A DNA stretch of 56,665 bases from Prevotella sp. GTDB taxonomy: Bacteria; Bacteroidota; Bacteroidia; Bacteroidales; Bacteroidaceae. The position numbers and the translations under genes are program-made. The first letter of the stretch is position 1; every line of letters starts with the position of its first letter. Under the pieces are notes generated by a model. The model was not told the DNA's origin. It did no database searches and worked only from the letters and a program-made list of their open reading frames with translations. Below, piece by piece: positions 34,197 to 43,416 of the stretch. The stretch spans positions 1-56,665 of the forward strand of contig JAFRPY010000021.1 in the NCBI GenBank assembly GCA_017428925.1. Reading direction: 5' to 3'.

Positions 34197-36305
34197 TTAA
34201 TGTTGTGCCATCTGTTTGGTGCCAGCATAATAACGACGGGAAGCTTCTTCCTGACGAGCTGCAGAGAAGTTGCTCACTCGCTTCAGATAGCCGATGATAC
34301 GTGTCATGTAGTCCACATTCTTAGAATGACAATGTGGACATTCTTTCAGGTATCGCTTGTCTATGTAACCGCAATCATTACAGATGGTATTGGGAACGTT
34401 AAACGTAAAGTAGTTGCATCCCTCCTTGGCAGCCACTTTTAGCAACTGGCGATACTGGGCCTTTGACAGGTGCTCTTCAAGGTTCATGTGGAGAGCAGAA
34501 CCACCCGTGAGATGCTGGATATAAGGAGCGCCGTGGAGCTTGAACTTGTCGATGATGTTCAGCGAATCGTCCTCTACAACATAGAAATAGCTGTTGTAGC
34601 AGTCACGTGGTACGAAGTAACCATCCTCACGATCCCATTTGGCGTGTTTCACGCCTACATTCTCTGCAGGAATCATCTCGCAGTTGAACAGCACATCCTT
34701 CGTCCTATATTCTTTGTTCTTCTTTTCAATAAGACCAAGTACCGTCTGAACAAACGTCAGATAGTCAGGATTATCTGTAATCTGTATGCCCATAAACTCG
34801 GCAGCTTCCACAAGTCCGTTGATTCCTATGGTGAGATACTGACGGCCGATATTGATATACCCTGCATCGAAAAGAGGCAGCATTCCACTCTTCTGGAGTT
34901 CCTTCAAATTCTCGTTATAGGCAAGTTGTACTTTATGGCACAGGTCAATGATATCGGTAAGGAACTCCTTGTAGTCCATGTTATTGTTCACGGCATACTG
35001 GATACAACGGTTCAGGTTGATGGTGAGCACGCTCTTCGAACCTGTCGAAACGCCTCCAGCTCCCAGAGTATAACTGAATCCGTTGTCCTGTATTTCATTA
35101 CGCAAACGGCAGCAAGAACTCAGAGAATCGGCATTATCACTCATATAAGTAAAGAACGAATGGCCCTCAGCATACATTTCCGCTGTGAAATCACCCCACT
35201 CCTTATCAATGCAGTCACCATCTTTGGTCAACAGGGACATTGTTTCTACAGGGAAAGTGAGAACTGTCTTGGTACGCTCTTTGTTGAACCACTTCATGAA
35301 ACGCTTCTGCAGCCAGCTCAATCCGAACCAGTCTGGCTTGCTTCCATCTGGGAAATAGAACTCGCCAAACATTGCATCAAAGTAAGGCTTGTCGTAGTAT
35401 GCAATATTCCAGAACACAGCCTGATAGTTGCGGGCACCCGTTGGCTGGTTCAGCGTATATACAATCTGCTCAAAACAGTCTGTAATAACCTTGTCGATTG
35501 TACGTTGTTTCAGCGAAAGGTCAACAATCTTGTCGGATTCCTTCCAATAGTCCTTGCCGTATTCAAGGCCCAGAAAATAATTCATATACATCAGGAACTC
35601 AGGGGTAGCACAAGCTCCGCTGAGCATGCTCGACACCATAAATACCATGTTGGCAAATCCGCCACAGAACGACTTGAGGTTAGTGGGAGCTGTTGAGTTG
35701 CCGCCAATGCTCATCGTTCCACCGATAAGCCATGGGTACATGGTGATGGAAGCACAATAGTTGGCCAGCGAAGTTTCGTCGTTCTTATAAATATAGTGGT
35801 GGGTAAGCAGATAGATATAACGGTCTGCTAAGTCTTTGCCATACATTTTCTTGATGCGGTCAGTGAGCAGACGGCGGTTCAAGCGTATGAAATTCGACTT
35901 GGGGAGTTCACCGATGAGCGTGGCAATATTCTTGTGTTCAACATTGGCATTGGCATCATACTTTGAACCGGTTGCAGCATTGGCAGCTTCACAATAGTCG
36001 GAAAGAAACTGCATCTTCTCCAGCACTTCGCGATCTTCAGTGTGGCGCTGTCGATAAAGCATGAAACTCTTGGCGACCTTATAATAACCCTCGCGCATCA
36101 GAGCTTCTTCAACCTGATTCTGGATGTCTTCAACCTTTATCCCTTCATGCATGTCCAAATGGCTGATAATCTTGGAAATGCAACCCAAGTCTATAGGTTC
36201 GTCAACACTATTGAATGCCTTAATGATGGCATTCATGATTTTGTCTAGGCTAAAACGGTCGGTTGTACCGTCTCTTTTGGTAATTGAGAAGTTTGTTATT
36301 TCCAT
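34197..36305 (-). CDS. nrdD: Anaerobic ribonucleoside-triphosphate reductase
   Basis: Class III reductase that makes deoxynucleotides without oxygen. The chosen ATG (MEITNFSITKRDGTTDRF) gives 702 residues; a start at 36371 would add a Lys-rich leader encoded inside the 5' hairpin and was rejected. The protein has an N-terminal ATP-cone (RDGTTDRFSLDKIMNAI, VEEALMREGYYKVAKSFMLYR), the central barrel, a C-terminal zinc site (CNDCG and CPHC) and the glycyl-radical region in TRIIGYL near the C-terminus. It heads the nrdD-nrdG operon and has an unusual structured leader. Confidence 0.95.
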   Translation of the reverse strand: MEITNFSITKRDGTTDRFSLDKIMNAIIKAFNSVDEPIDLGCISKIISHLDMHEGIKVEDIQNQVEEALMREGYYKVAKSFMLYRQRHTEDREVLEKMQFLSDYCEAANAATGSKYDANANVEHKNIATLIGELPKSNFIRLNRRLLTDRIKKMYGKDLADRYIYLLTHHYIYKNDETSLANYCASITMYPWLIGGTMSIGGNSTAPTNLKSFCGGFANMVFMVSSMLSGACATPEFLMYMNYFLGLEYGKDYWKESDKIVDLSLKQRTIDKVITDCFEQIVYTLNQPTGARNYQAVFWNIAYYDKPYFDAMFGEFYFPDGSKPDWFGLSWLQKRFMKWFNKERTKTVLTFPVETMSLLTKDGDCIDKEWGDFTAEMYAEGHSFFTYMSDNADSLSSCCRLRNEIQDNGFSYTLGAGGVSTGSKSVLTINLNRCIQYAVNNNMDYKEFLTDIIDLCHKVQLAYNENLKELQKSGMLPLFDAGYINIGRQYLTIGINGLVEAAEFMGIQITDNPDYLTFVQTVLGLIEKKNKEYRTKDVLFNCEMIPAENVGVKHAKWDREDGYFVPRDCYNSYFYVVEDDSLNIIDKFKLHGAPYIQHLTGGSALHMNLEEHLSKAQYRQLLKVAAKEGCNYFTFNVPNTICNDCGYIDKRYLKECPHCHSKNVDYMTRIIGYLKRVSNFSAARQEEASRRYYAGTKQMAQH

Positions 36306-36322
36306 TAGTACTTTTACTTTTT

Positions 36323-36360
36323 GGGAAACTTTTTTCTTTTTCGTCGGCCAAAAGTTTCCC
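36323..36360 (-). promoter_or_regulatory. Hairpin in the nrdD 5' leader
   Basis: GGGAAACTTTT (36323-36333) and AAAAGTTTCCC (36350-36360) form an 11-bp perfect inverted repeat, 18 bp upstream of the nrdD ATG, inside a leader of about 120 nt. It may be a translational or transcriptional control element or a protein site. No known riboswitch was recognised. Confidence 0.6.
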
Positions 36361-36429
36361 GTTTTGGACAACTTATTCGATTGTTTGGGGTTAAAGAGTT
36401 TTCCGAATTGATAATTTCGAAATCGGTCA

Positions 36430-36437
36430 CAAAGGTA
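36430..36437 (-). promoter_or_regulatory. -7 element of nrdD
   Basis: CAAAGGTA on plus is TACCTTTG on minus, about 125 bp before the nrdD ATG. Confidence 0.5.
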
Positions 36438-36669
36438 ACAAAAAAGTAATTAAGTCGTATAGAAAAACAGGAAAAACTTTTGTTAATTTTTCCTTAGAAC
36501 AACAGCATCAGAAGCTTATCCAACTGAATAATAAGCACATAAAAATATCGATTAAACAAAAGAAAAATAAAGCAACATATAGCATTTGCAGCCTATCTAT
36601 TGGGCAACAAAACAGAGTTTGACCTCAGCATCAGATACATCGGTTTAGCAAGTCCACCTCAAGCTTGCG
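36438..36669. other. A/T-rich intergenic stretch between nrdD promoter and tandem array
   Basis: No ORF, tRNA, terminator or clear promoter was seen. A small RNA cannot be excluded. Confidence 0.35.
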
Positions 36670-36779
36670 TTATTTTAATCAGTACAAAAGGCTAAAACTG
36701 GTTGTTCTAAAGCCTAAAACTGATAGTTCTAAAGGTTAAAACTGGTAGTACTAAAGCCTAAAACTGGTAGTACTGAACT
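36670..36779. repeat. 22-bp tandem array, type iii, four full units plus a partial one
   Basis: Units start at 36692, 36714, 36736 and 36758, exactly 22 bp apart, with the core TAAAACTGGTAGTACTAAAG. A degenerate unit precedes them at 36670-36691. The sequence is unrelated to types i and ii but has the same period. It lies downstream of rny and upstream of nrdD. Confidence 0.85.
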
Positions 36780-36912
36780 TTTGTACTACTTTGAAACAAG
36801 TTGTTTACCTTAATCAGCTCTTGTCAAAAACAGGTGTTACACATAGCGGAAATACACTTGTAAAAGGCCCAATAGTATAAAAATCCTTTCTTACTACACC
36901 TATTTATATAAT

Positions 36913-36938
36913 AAGGGCAGGTGTTCCCACCTGCCCTT
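36913..36938 (-). terminator. Intrinsic terminator after rny
   Basis: AAGGGCAGGTG pairs perfectly with CACCTGCCCTT around a 4-nt loop, six bases after the rny stop. The downstream side on the minus strand is T/A-rich. Confidence 0.8.
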
Positions 36939-36944
36939 AATCAA

Positions 36945-38480
36945 TTATTTTGCATAAGCAACTGAACGGGTTTCACGTATCACGGTGATTTTCACCTGTC
37001 CAGGATAAGTCATTTCATTTTGTATTTTTGTTGCAATCTCGCCCGATAGCTTTATGCTCTCGGCATCGTCCATCTTGTCGGCACCCACGATTACGCGAAG
37101 TTCACGGCCTGCCTGGATGGCATAAGTCTTTGTAACACCCGGATAGCTCATTGCTATAGCTTCCAGATCGTTCAGGCGCTTGATATATGCCTCAACTATT
37201 TCGCGGCGTGCACCTGGGCGTGCACCTGAGATGGCATCACATACCTGTACAATGGGAGCAAGCAGAGTCTGCATTTCCATCTCGTCATGGTGAGCACCGA
37301 TTGCATTGCAAATATCTGGTTTTTCCTTATATTTCTCAGCAAGTTTCGCGCCATAGAGTGCGTGTGGTAGCTCTGTTTCTTCATCTGGCACTTTACCAAT
37401 ATCATGAAGCAATCCTGCACGCTTTGCTTTTTTTGGATTCAACCCGAGTTCACTGGCCATAACCGCACAAAGATTTGCTGTTTCACGGGCGTGCTGCAAC
37501 AAGTTCTGTCCGTAAGAAGAACGATACTTCATCTTGCCCACTACCCTTATCAGTTCTGGATGCAAACCGTGTACACCAAGGTCAATAGCAGTGCGCTTAC
37601 CTGTCTCGACAATTTCGTTGTCAAGTTGTTTCTTCACTTTGGCCACCACTTCCTCGATGCGTGCCGGATGGATGCGTCCATCGGCAACGAGCTGATGAAG
37701 AGCCAGTCGGCAGACCTCTCTGCGAATAGGGTCAAAAGCCGAAATAACAATTGCCTCGGGAGTGTCGTCTACAACAATTTCAACTCCACAGGCAGCCTCC
37801 AAAGCGCGGATATTACGGCCTTCACGTCCAATGATGCGGCCTTTCACCTCATCATTATCAATATGGAACACGCTGACCGAGTTTTCTATGGCTGTTTCCG
37901 TAGCAACACGCTGGATGGTCTGAATCACAATCTTTTTAGCTTGCTGGTTAGCATTAAGCTTAGCCTCATCCATAATCTCGTTGATATAGCTGGCGGCATC
38001 GGTCCTGGCTTCATCCTTCAGGCTTTCCACCAGCCGGTTCTTTGCTTCCTCAGCGCTCAATCCAGACAGTTCTTCAAGTTTCACACGCTCCTGCTGCTGC
38101 ATCTTTTCCAGCTCATCCTGCTTCACTACGAGCAATTTCTTCTCGTTGTCAATGCGTTGTTGCTGTTGTTCCACTTCCTGCTTGCGGCGGCCGATTTCTT
38201 CCTGACGCTGATTCAGGCTTATCTCGCGTTGCTTCAATTTATTCTCACTCTGCTGGATTTTCTGGTTGCGCTGCTGAACCTCCTTGTCCAGTTCGGCCTT
38301 CTTGTTCAGGAATTTCTCCTTAACCTCAAAGAGCTTTTCCTTTTTCAAATCTTCGGCTTCCCTGGCGGCAACCTCCATCATTTTTTTATATTTACCTGTT
38401 AATCCATATCGGAATACCAAGTATCCACATAGCCCACCTACAATAAGAGCAGCTACGGCAACAATCAAATTTACTATCAT
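36945..38480 (-). CDS. rny: Ribonuclease Y
   Basis: RNase Y is a membrane-tethered endoribonuclease that starts mRNA decay. The 511-residue protein has an N-terminal transmembrane helix (about 3-25), then a long coiled coil (about 30-170, rich in K/E/Q heptads). A KH domain follows ([30 protein letters not shown], about 212-245), then an HD domain ([34 protein letters not shown]), and a conserved C-terminal domain ending in [10 protein letters not shown]. All domains are intact. It is probably the last gene of a transcript with the coiled-coil protein and zapA. Confidence 0.96.
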   Translation of the reverse strand: MIVNLIVAVAALIVGGLCGYLVFRYGLTGKYKKMMEVAAREAEDLKKEKLFEVKEKFLNKKAELDKEVQQRNQKIQQSENKLKQREISLNQRQEEIGRRKQEVEQQQQRIDNEKKLLVVKQDELEKMQQQERVKLEELSGLSAEEAKNRLVESLKDEARTDAASYINEIMDEAKLNANQQAKKIVIQTIQRVATETAIENSVSVFHIDNDEVKGRIIGREGRNIRALEAACGVEIVVDDTPEAIVISAFDPIRREVCRLALHQLVADGRIHPARIEEVVAKVKKQLDNEIVETGKRTAIDLGVHGLHPELIRVVGKMKYRSSYGQNLLQHARETANLCAVMASELGLNPKKAKRAGLLHDIGKVPDEETELPHALYGAKLAEKYKEKPDICNAIGAHHDEMEMQTLLAPIVQVCDAISGARPGARREIVEAYIKRLNDLEAIAMSYPGVTKTYAIQAGRELRVIVGADKMDDAESIKLSGEIATKIQNEMTYPGQVKITVIRETRSVAYAK

Positions 38481-38494
38481 ACTTTATCTGTTAT

Positions 38495-38788
38495 TTATAA
38501 TACTCTTTCTATCTCTTTTGTTAATGACGAAAGAATATTATCATACTCAGATGTATCGTTATTTCCTTTCTCTTTCTCGTATCGAAGGGAAATATCAATC
38601 ATAGCCATGTACAGTATTTCCTTCTCGCTTTTCTTGGTCTTGTACCTTTCAGCATATCGGTTTACTGTACTTGATATAAGCTTTGCAGCCTCACGATAGA
38701 AGAACTCCTCCTCGCGATTTACTTTCACGGGGATGTCCGTATCATATACGTGCAATCTTATATTAAGTTTTTCGTTTTCTTCCGCCAT
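38495..38788 (-). CDS. zapA: Cell division protein ZapA
   Basis: The 97-residue protein fits ZapA: an N-terminal beta region (LNIRLHVYDTDIPVKVNREEEFFYREAAKLI) and a C-terminal coiled coil. ZapA promotes FtsZ bundling at the division ring. It lies 14 bases before rny and one base after the preceding coiled-coil gene, so all three form one transcript. Sequence similarity to characterised ZapA is modest, so the call relies on length, fold pattern and my recollection that Bacteroidales place zapA here. Confidence 0.8.
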   Translation of the reverse strand: MAEENEKLNIRLHVYDTDIPVKVNREEEFFYREAAKLISSTVNRYAERYKTKKSEKEILYMAMIDISLRYEKEKGNNDTSEYDNILSSLTKEIERVL

Positions 38789-38789
38789 A

Positions 38790-39089
38790 TTACTTTTCGC
38801 TCATCATGGTTATACACCGGTTCACCTCACGAATGAGGCCAGCAATCCGTTTCTTTGCACCTTCAACATCTCCGTCAGTGACTTCAAGCATCCGGGCTGT
38901 TTTCAGACTGTTATAATCACGCTGCGCTTGTTGCAACTGATCTTTCAGAAGCACGATTTCCTTATCACGCTCATCAACCATGGCATAAAGATCCTCGTTC
39001 TCCTTCTTCACTTCGGAAAAACGGAGAATCATCTGCCTCATGCGGGTGGTAAAAGTGTTCAGAATTTCAGTTGAACTTGTCGTATTCAT
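38790..39089 (-). CDS. Coiled-coil protein upstream of zapA
   Basis: The 99-residue protein is almost entirely predicted helix. A heptad-rich stretch (VKKENEDLYAMVDERDKEIVLLKDQLQQAQRDYNSLK, about 28-64) precedes a basic C-terminal helix. No signal peptide or membrane segment is seen. It resembles ZapB-like or other division-associated coiled coils in general form only. Its position directly before zapA suggests a divisome-linked partner. That is inference from context; no family is certain. Confidence 0.65.
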   Translation of the reverse strand: MNTTSSTEILNTFTTRMRQMILRFSEVKKENEDLYAMVDERDKEIVLLKDQLQQAQRDYNSLKTARMLEVTDGDVEGAKKRIAGLIREVNRCITMMSEK

Positions 39090-39166
39090 GGATTTTACTT
39101 ATATATGACCACCATCAACGCCAGGTGTATGCAACCTTTGGTTTCAAACAGCCATAAAGTTCGTTG

Positions 39167-39174
39167 CAAAGATA
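39167..39174 (-). promoter_or_regulatory. -7 element of the coiled-coil/zapA/rny transcript
   Basis: CAAAGATA on plus is TATCTTTG on minus, giving a leader of about 70 nt. Confidence 0.5.
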
Positions 39175-39278
39175 AGTTTTTTTTTTGAATCCACAAAATT
39201 TATCCAATGAAAATTCATAATTTAATGAAATTTAGTTAGTTAAATAGGTAAATGCTTGCATTTAATCGAATATTTTTC

Positions 39279-39286
39279 TATCTTTG
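39279..39286 (+). promoter_or_regulatory. -7 element of rmlA
   Basis: TATCTTTG lies 26 bp before the ATG at 39312, with TTG near 39256-39258 as a possible -33. This promoter lies downstream of the alternative start at 39252, which is thereby excluded. Confidence 0.6.
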
Positions 39287-39311
39287 CACCATAAATTTTA
39301 AAAAGACGACT

Positions 39312-40220
39312 ATGAAAGGTATTGTATTAGCTGGTGGTAGTGGAACACGCCTCTACCCTATCACGAAAGGAATAAGTAAACAACTGATTCCCATTTTCGA
39401 CAAGCCCATGATTTATTATCCTATCTCGGTGCTTATGCTTGCCGGAGTAAGAGAAATCCTTATCATCTCGACACCACATGATCTGCCAGGTTTCCAGCGC
39501 CTGCTTGGTGACGGGAGTGACTATGGCGTGAAATTTGAGTATGCCGAGCAGCCTTCTCCCGACGGATTGGCACAGGCATTCATCATAGGCGAGAAATTCA
39601 TTGGCAACGATGCTGCCTGTCTGGTACTTGGTGACAACATCTTTCACGGAGCTGGACTTTCTTCACTTCTCCGCCAGGCTGTTGTTGATGCTGAACAGAA
39701 TAATAAGGCCACTGTTTTCGGCTACTGGGTGAGCGATCCCGAACGCTATGGAGTTGCTGAATTCGACTCTAATGGCAATTGCCTCTCCATTGAAGAGAAG
39801 CCCAAAGAGCCAAAGAGCAACTATGCTGTCGTGGGCCTCTATTTCTATCCCAACAAGGTTGTCGAAGTGGCTAAGCACATCAAGCCGTCAGCCCGCGGTG
39901 AATTGGAAATAACCACCGTCAACCAAGAGTTCCTGCAAGACAAGCTGTTGAAGGTACAGACTTTCGGTCGAGGTTTTGCATGGCTCGACACCGGAACCCA
40001 CGACTCTCTTTCCGAAGCATCCACTTTTGTTGAAGTCATCGAGAAGCGCCAAGGCCTTAAAGTTGCATGTCTGGAAGGTATTGCTTATCGCAAGGGTTGG
40101 ATAACGGCTGAGAAACTTCGCGAGGTTGCCCAGCCAATGCTGAAAAACCAATACGGCCAATATTTACTTAAAGTCATCGACGAAGTGGAAAAAACGGGCA
40201 AGGAGAATTTGGAATACTAA
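39312..40220 (+). CDS. rmlA: Glucose-1-phosphate thymidylyltransferase
   Basis: RmlA makes dTDP-glucose from glucose 1-phosphate and dTTP, the first step to dTDP-L-rhamnose. The 302-residue protein starts [18 protein letters not shown] (nucleotide-binding signature) and shows [61 protein letters not shown] and [12 protein letters not shown], all characteristic. It is followed by a GtrA-like gene. The last pathway gene, rmlD, is in this window at 46.5 kb, but rmlB and rmlC are not. Confidence 0.96.
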   Translation: MKGIVLAGGSGTRLYPITKGISKQLIPIFDKPMIYYPISVLMLAGVREILIISTPHDLPGFQRLLGDGSDYGVKFEYAEQPSPDGLAQAFIIGEKFIGNDAACLVLGDNIFHGAGLSSLLRQAVVDAEQNNKATVFGYWVSDPERYGVAEFDSNGNCLSIEEKPKEPKSNYAVVGLYFYPNKVVEVAKHIKPSARGELEITTVNQEFLQDKLLKVQTFGRGFAWLDTGTHDSLSEASTFVEVIEKRQGLKVACLEGIAYRKGWITAEKLREVAQPMLKNQYGQYLLKVIDEVEKTGKENLEY

Positions 40221-40242
40221 GCAAGTTGGAATTATATAGCCA

Positions 40243-40659
40243 ATGAGTTTATTCAGTAAGGAAACATTCTGGGAACTGTTCCGGTTCTGTGTGGTTGGCA
40301 TTACGGCCGTTGCCATCACCTATGCCATCTATCTGCTCCTATTGCCTTACATCGACAAAAGCATTTCCTATACCATTGGCTATGTGGTCAGTTTTTGCTT
40401 CAACTACTGGGCTACTTCCCGGTTCACATTTCACAAAGACGCCAACAAGAAGAATGGCATCGGTTTTGCCGGTGCCCATCTCTTCAATTATTTTCTTCAG
40501 ATTGGATTGCTCAACTTTTTCATCTGGTTGGGCGTTCCTAAGGAATGGGCACCGCTGCCGATGTTCTGCATCGCTGTGCCGAGTAATTTCCTGATTGTCC
40601 GTTTCGTTTTCAACAAGTTCAGCAAACAAAACAATCCGTCAGGTCACGAAAGCCGTTGA
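40243..40659 (+). CDS. GtrA-family membrane protein
   Basis: The 138-residue protein has four transmembrane segments and the GtrA pattern (FRFCVVGITAVAITYAIYLLLL, VSFCFNYWATSRFTFH, FVFNKF at the end). GtrA proteins are thought to move lipid-linked sugars across the inner membrane for surface glycans. It follows rmlA by 22 bases and is probably cotranscribed. Its 3' end overlaps the 3' end of the convergent fmt gene by 41 bp, and its last codons form the left arm of a terminator hairpin. Confidence 0.88.
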   Translation: MSLFSKETFWELFRFCVVGITAVAITYAIYLLLLPYIDKSISYTIGYVVSFCFNYWATSRFTFHKDANKKNGIGFAGAHLFNYFLQIGLLNFFIWLGVPKEWAPLPMFCIAVPSNFLIVRFVFNKFSKQNNPSGHESR

Positions 40660-41596
40660 GAAAATCAGCGGCTTTCATTCTTTTCTTGCCCGCCAGTTGG
40701 ATTTCCTTTAGTTCTAGCAAACCATCGCCTGTACTGACAAACAAGCGGTTTTTATTCTGAACCAGCACTCCTGGTTTATGTTCCGCTACTTTCCCCGTCT
40801 TAGCGGTTTCAAAAACCTTCAACACCGTCTGTTTGCCACCCGAGACAGTAAGTGTTGTCCATGCTCCAGGATAAGGACTCAACCCACGCACAAAGTCATA
40901 TACGCTCTTCGCACTCTGGTTCCAGTTAATCTCACATGTTTCCTTGAATATCTTTGGCGCCAAATGCAGAACATCTGTCTCGGCAATCATTTCTTCCTGT
41001 GGCAGACTATCCACGTGCCCATCGCCTTCCAGAATTTTATCAATAGTTTCCAAGGCAATCTCTGCGCCCAATGCCATCAGCCCGTCGTAGACATTCTCAA
41101 CGTTATAGTCATCCTTGATGTCAAAAGGCTTCTGCATAATGATTCGCCCCGTGTCGATATCATGGTCGAGGAAGAAGGTCGTAACACCCGTGCGTTTTTC
41201 GCCATTAATAACCGCCCAATTGATTGGAGCGGCTCCACGATACTGTGGTAATAATGCAGCATGAACATTGAAAGTACCGAAACGAGGCATAGCCCACACC
41301 ACCTCTGGCAGCATACGAAATGCCACAACAACCTGAAGGTCGGCCTTGTAAGAACGAAGTTCTTCCACAAACTCCTCGTCCTTCATCTTCACGGGCTGAA
41401 GCACGGGAATCCCCATAGAAAGTGCATATTGCTTAACCAGCGAAGGCTGAAGCGTATCTTGATGGCGACCCACAGGCTTATCGGGTTGAGTTACCACGGC
41501 TACAACATTGTAGCCTCCCTCAACGAGCGACTTCAGCGTTCCTACAGCAAATTCGGGTGTTCCCATGAACACGATGCGTAAATCCTCTTTCTGCAT
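40619..41596 (-). CDS. fmt: Methionyl-tRNA formyltransferase
   Basis: Fmt formylates the initiator Met-tRNA using 10-formyl-tetrahydrofolate. The 325-residue protein has the formyltransferase fold with IVFMGTPEFAV, VVTQPDKPVGR, FNVHAALLPQYRGAAPINWAVINGE (catalytic Asn-His) and DTGRIIMQ. The C-terminal domain starts at about 205 (INWNQSAKSVYDFVRGLSPYPGAW). It is the last gene of a tsaC-ClC-fmt run on this strand, and its 3' end overlaps gtrA. Confidence 0.96.
   Translation of the reverse strand: MQKEDLRIVFMGTPEFAVGTLKSLVEGGYNVVAVVTQPDKPVGRHQDTLQPSLVKQYALSMGIPVLQPVKMKDEEFVEELRSYKADLQVVVAFRMLPEVVWAMPRFGTFNVHAALLPQYRGAAPINWAVINGEKRTGVTTFFLDHDIDTGRIIMQKPFDIKDDYNVENVYDGLMALGAEIALETIDKILEGDGHVDSLPQEEMIAETDVLHLAPKIFKETCEINWNQSAKSVYDFVRGLSPYPGAWTTLTVSGGKQTVLKVFETAKTGKVAEHKPGVLVQNKNRLFVSTGDGLLELKEIQLAGKKRMKAADFLNGFRDLTDCFVC
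40648..40686 (+). terminator. Terminator hairpin made from the gtrA 3' codons, inside fmt
   Basis: GAAAGCCGTTGA (40648-40659, including the gtrA stop) pairs with TCAGCGGCTTTC (40665-40676) around GAAAA with one wobble, then a T-rich stretch. The whole hairpin is also fmt coding sequence on the other strand. Confidence 0.6.
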
Positions 41597-41634
41597 TTTC
41601 CCAAAATATCAGTTCAATCATTCATGCGGCAACA

Positions 41635-43407
41635 TCATTCAGCACTCATGTCGGCCACCATCTGACGGTATTGCGTATAAAGATGCGAACGTGTGATGTA
41701 GCCTATCAATTTACCTTCAACATCCACTACAGGCAGCATCTGAGCATCAGTTTTGTCGAAAGTCATCATCACATCTTCCATCGGGTCGTTCACGCCAAGA
41801 AGCGCGGCGGGCTGACTCATCAGTTGAACTACTGTGAAATGATGGTACAACTCGGTGCGGAACACGATGTTGCGTATTTTCTGCAGATCTATCTCGCCCA
41901 GCAGATTGCCAGCTTCATCGAGTACAGGTAGCAGACTCTGCTTCGAACGGCTCAATGCATGCACGAGCTGACTGAGTTTCATGTCTGGCTTAACCCATGT
42001 ATAATGTCGGTCAATGACCGAGTCAAGACTCATCAGCGTTAGGACAGCATGGTCGGTATGATGGGTTATCAGTTTGCCTTCACGAGCCAATCGCATGCCA
42101 TAGATGCTGTGTTCCTCAAAGATATTGATGGTGAGGTAAGCACAGATGCTGACTATCATCAACGGAATAAACATCTCATAGCCTCCCGTCAGTTCGGCAA
42201 TCAGGAATATTCCCGTCAGCGGAGCGTGCATCACTCCCGCCATCACAGCTGCCATTCCGAGCATGGTAAAGTTTTGCTCTGGAATGTAGACACCTATTTG
42301 TTCTACGTTCCAAACTCTGGCAAAAAAGAACCCTCCAAAAGCCCCGATGAATAGTGAGGGAGCAAACGTTCCGCCGCAACCTCCTCCACCGTTAGTGGCC
42401 GATGTGGCAAACACCTTCGTAAGCAGGACCAGTCCCAGATAGACAATTAGCAATTTGCCCTCTCCATAGAATAAAGAGTTGTTAAGTATCTGATTCCAAT
42501 CTGCTTCCGTCTTTCCGTTCAATAGGATATTGATACTATTGTATCCTTCGCCATAGAGAGCCGGGAAAAGGAAAATAAGCAAACTCAGAATCGCTCCACC
42601 AAGTAGAAGCTTGGCATAATGATTATCTCTCATCTTTCTGAATACGCCCTCGCAGGCATTCATCATACGGATGAAATAGAGGCTGAGCAGACCTCCGAAC
42701 ACCCCTAATAGTATATAGGCCGGCACTCTGTCCATCTGCCATGTTCCGGCCATCGTGAAATGAAAGAGCGACTGGCTCCCTGTAAAAATGTAGCTGAAGC
42801 AAACAGCCGTAACCGAGGCTATCAGTATGGGCATCAGCGAAGCCATCGTCAAGTCAATCATCAGCACCTCGAGCGTGAATACAAGACCAGCTATTGGAGC
42901 CTTGAAGATGCCTGCGATTGCAGCCGAAGCACCACATCCAATAAGTAGCATGAGCGTTTTTGAGTCGAGTTTGAACACTTGGCCCAAATTACTTCCAATG
43001 GCAGAGCCTGTGAGCACAATCGGTGCCTCAGCTCCAACCGATCCACCAAAGCCGATGGTGATAGCCGAAGCAATCACGCTGCTCCACGTGTTATGTCCTT
43101 TCAGCCTACTTTTCTTTGTACTAATGGCATATAGGATGCGAGTAATTCCGTGAGAGATATTGTCTTTGACAATATAGCGCACAAAGAGCGAAGTAAGGTA
43201 AATACCGATGACGGGATAGACCAGATATAGCCAGTTAAATGAATAGGCCGTGAAACCCTCGGTGAGTAACAGCTGAATCTGGTTGATAAACCAATGAAGC
43301 GAGAAAGCAGCAACAGCGACGAGAAAACCCACAATGAAACTCAGGATAAGTGTAAATTGCCTATCCGTAATATGTTGCTCTCGCCATGTTAAGATTTTTT
43401 CCCTCAC
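41635..43407 (-). CDS. ClC-family chloride channel/antiporter with two CBS domains
   Basis: The 590-residue protein has about 10-12 membrane helices in residues 20-420 and the ClC signatures. The gating-glutamate motif appears as GGSVGAEAP where GREGP is common, so the glutamate is kept. GIFKAPIAGLVFTLEVL, GGGGCGGTFAPSLFIGA and GVMHAPLTGIFLIAELT also fit. Two CBS domains (about 455-505 and 525-585) may sense nucleotides. The family moves chloride, other halides or fluoride; selectivity is not readable here. It lies between tsaC (nine-base gap) and fmt. Confidence 0.92.
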   Translation of the reverse strand: MREKILTWREQHITDRQFTLILSFIVGFLVAVAAFSLHWFINQIQLLLTEGFTAYSFNWLYLVYPVIGIYLTSLFVRYIVKDNISHGITRILYAISTKKSRLKGHNTWSSVIASAITIGFGGSVGAEAPIVLTGSAIGSNLGQVFKLDSKTLMLLIGCGASAAIAGIFKAPIAGLVFTLEVLMIDLTMASLMPILIASVTAVCFSYIFTGSQSLFHFTMAGTWQMDRVPAYILLGVFGGLLSLYFIRMMNACEGVFRKMRDNHYAKLLLGGAILSLLIFLFPALYGEGYNSINILLNGKTEADWNQILNNSLFYGEGKLLIVYLGLVLLTKVFATSATNGGGGCGGTFAPSLFIGAFGGFFFARVWNVEQIGVYIPEQNFTMLGMAAVMAGVMHAPLTGIFLIAELTGGYEMFIPLMIVSICAYLTINIFEEHSIYGMRLAREGKLITHHTDHAVLTLMSLDSVIDRHYTWVKPDMKLSQLVHALSRSKQSLLPVLDEAGNLLGEIDLQKIRNIVFRTELYHHFTVVQLMSQPAALLGVNDPMEDVMMTFDKTDAQMLPVVDVEGKLIGYITRSHLYTQYRQMVADMSAE

Positions 43408-43416
43408 TTCTTCTTG

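Noticed and set aside
34470-35696. 408-codon open frame on the plus strand
   Set aside because: Antisense shadow of nrdD; the minus-strand protein has intact NrdD domains.
36438-36669. Possible tRNA or small RNA in the nrdD-rny gap
   Set aside because: No tRNA T-loop (GGTTCRA) or paired arms and no terminator-like end were found; left as unannotated A/T-rich sequence.
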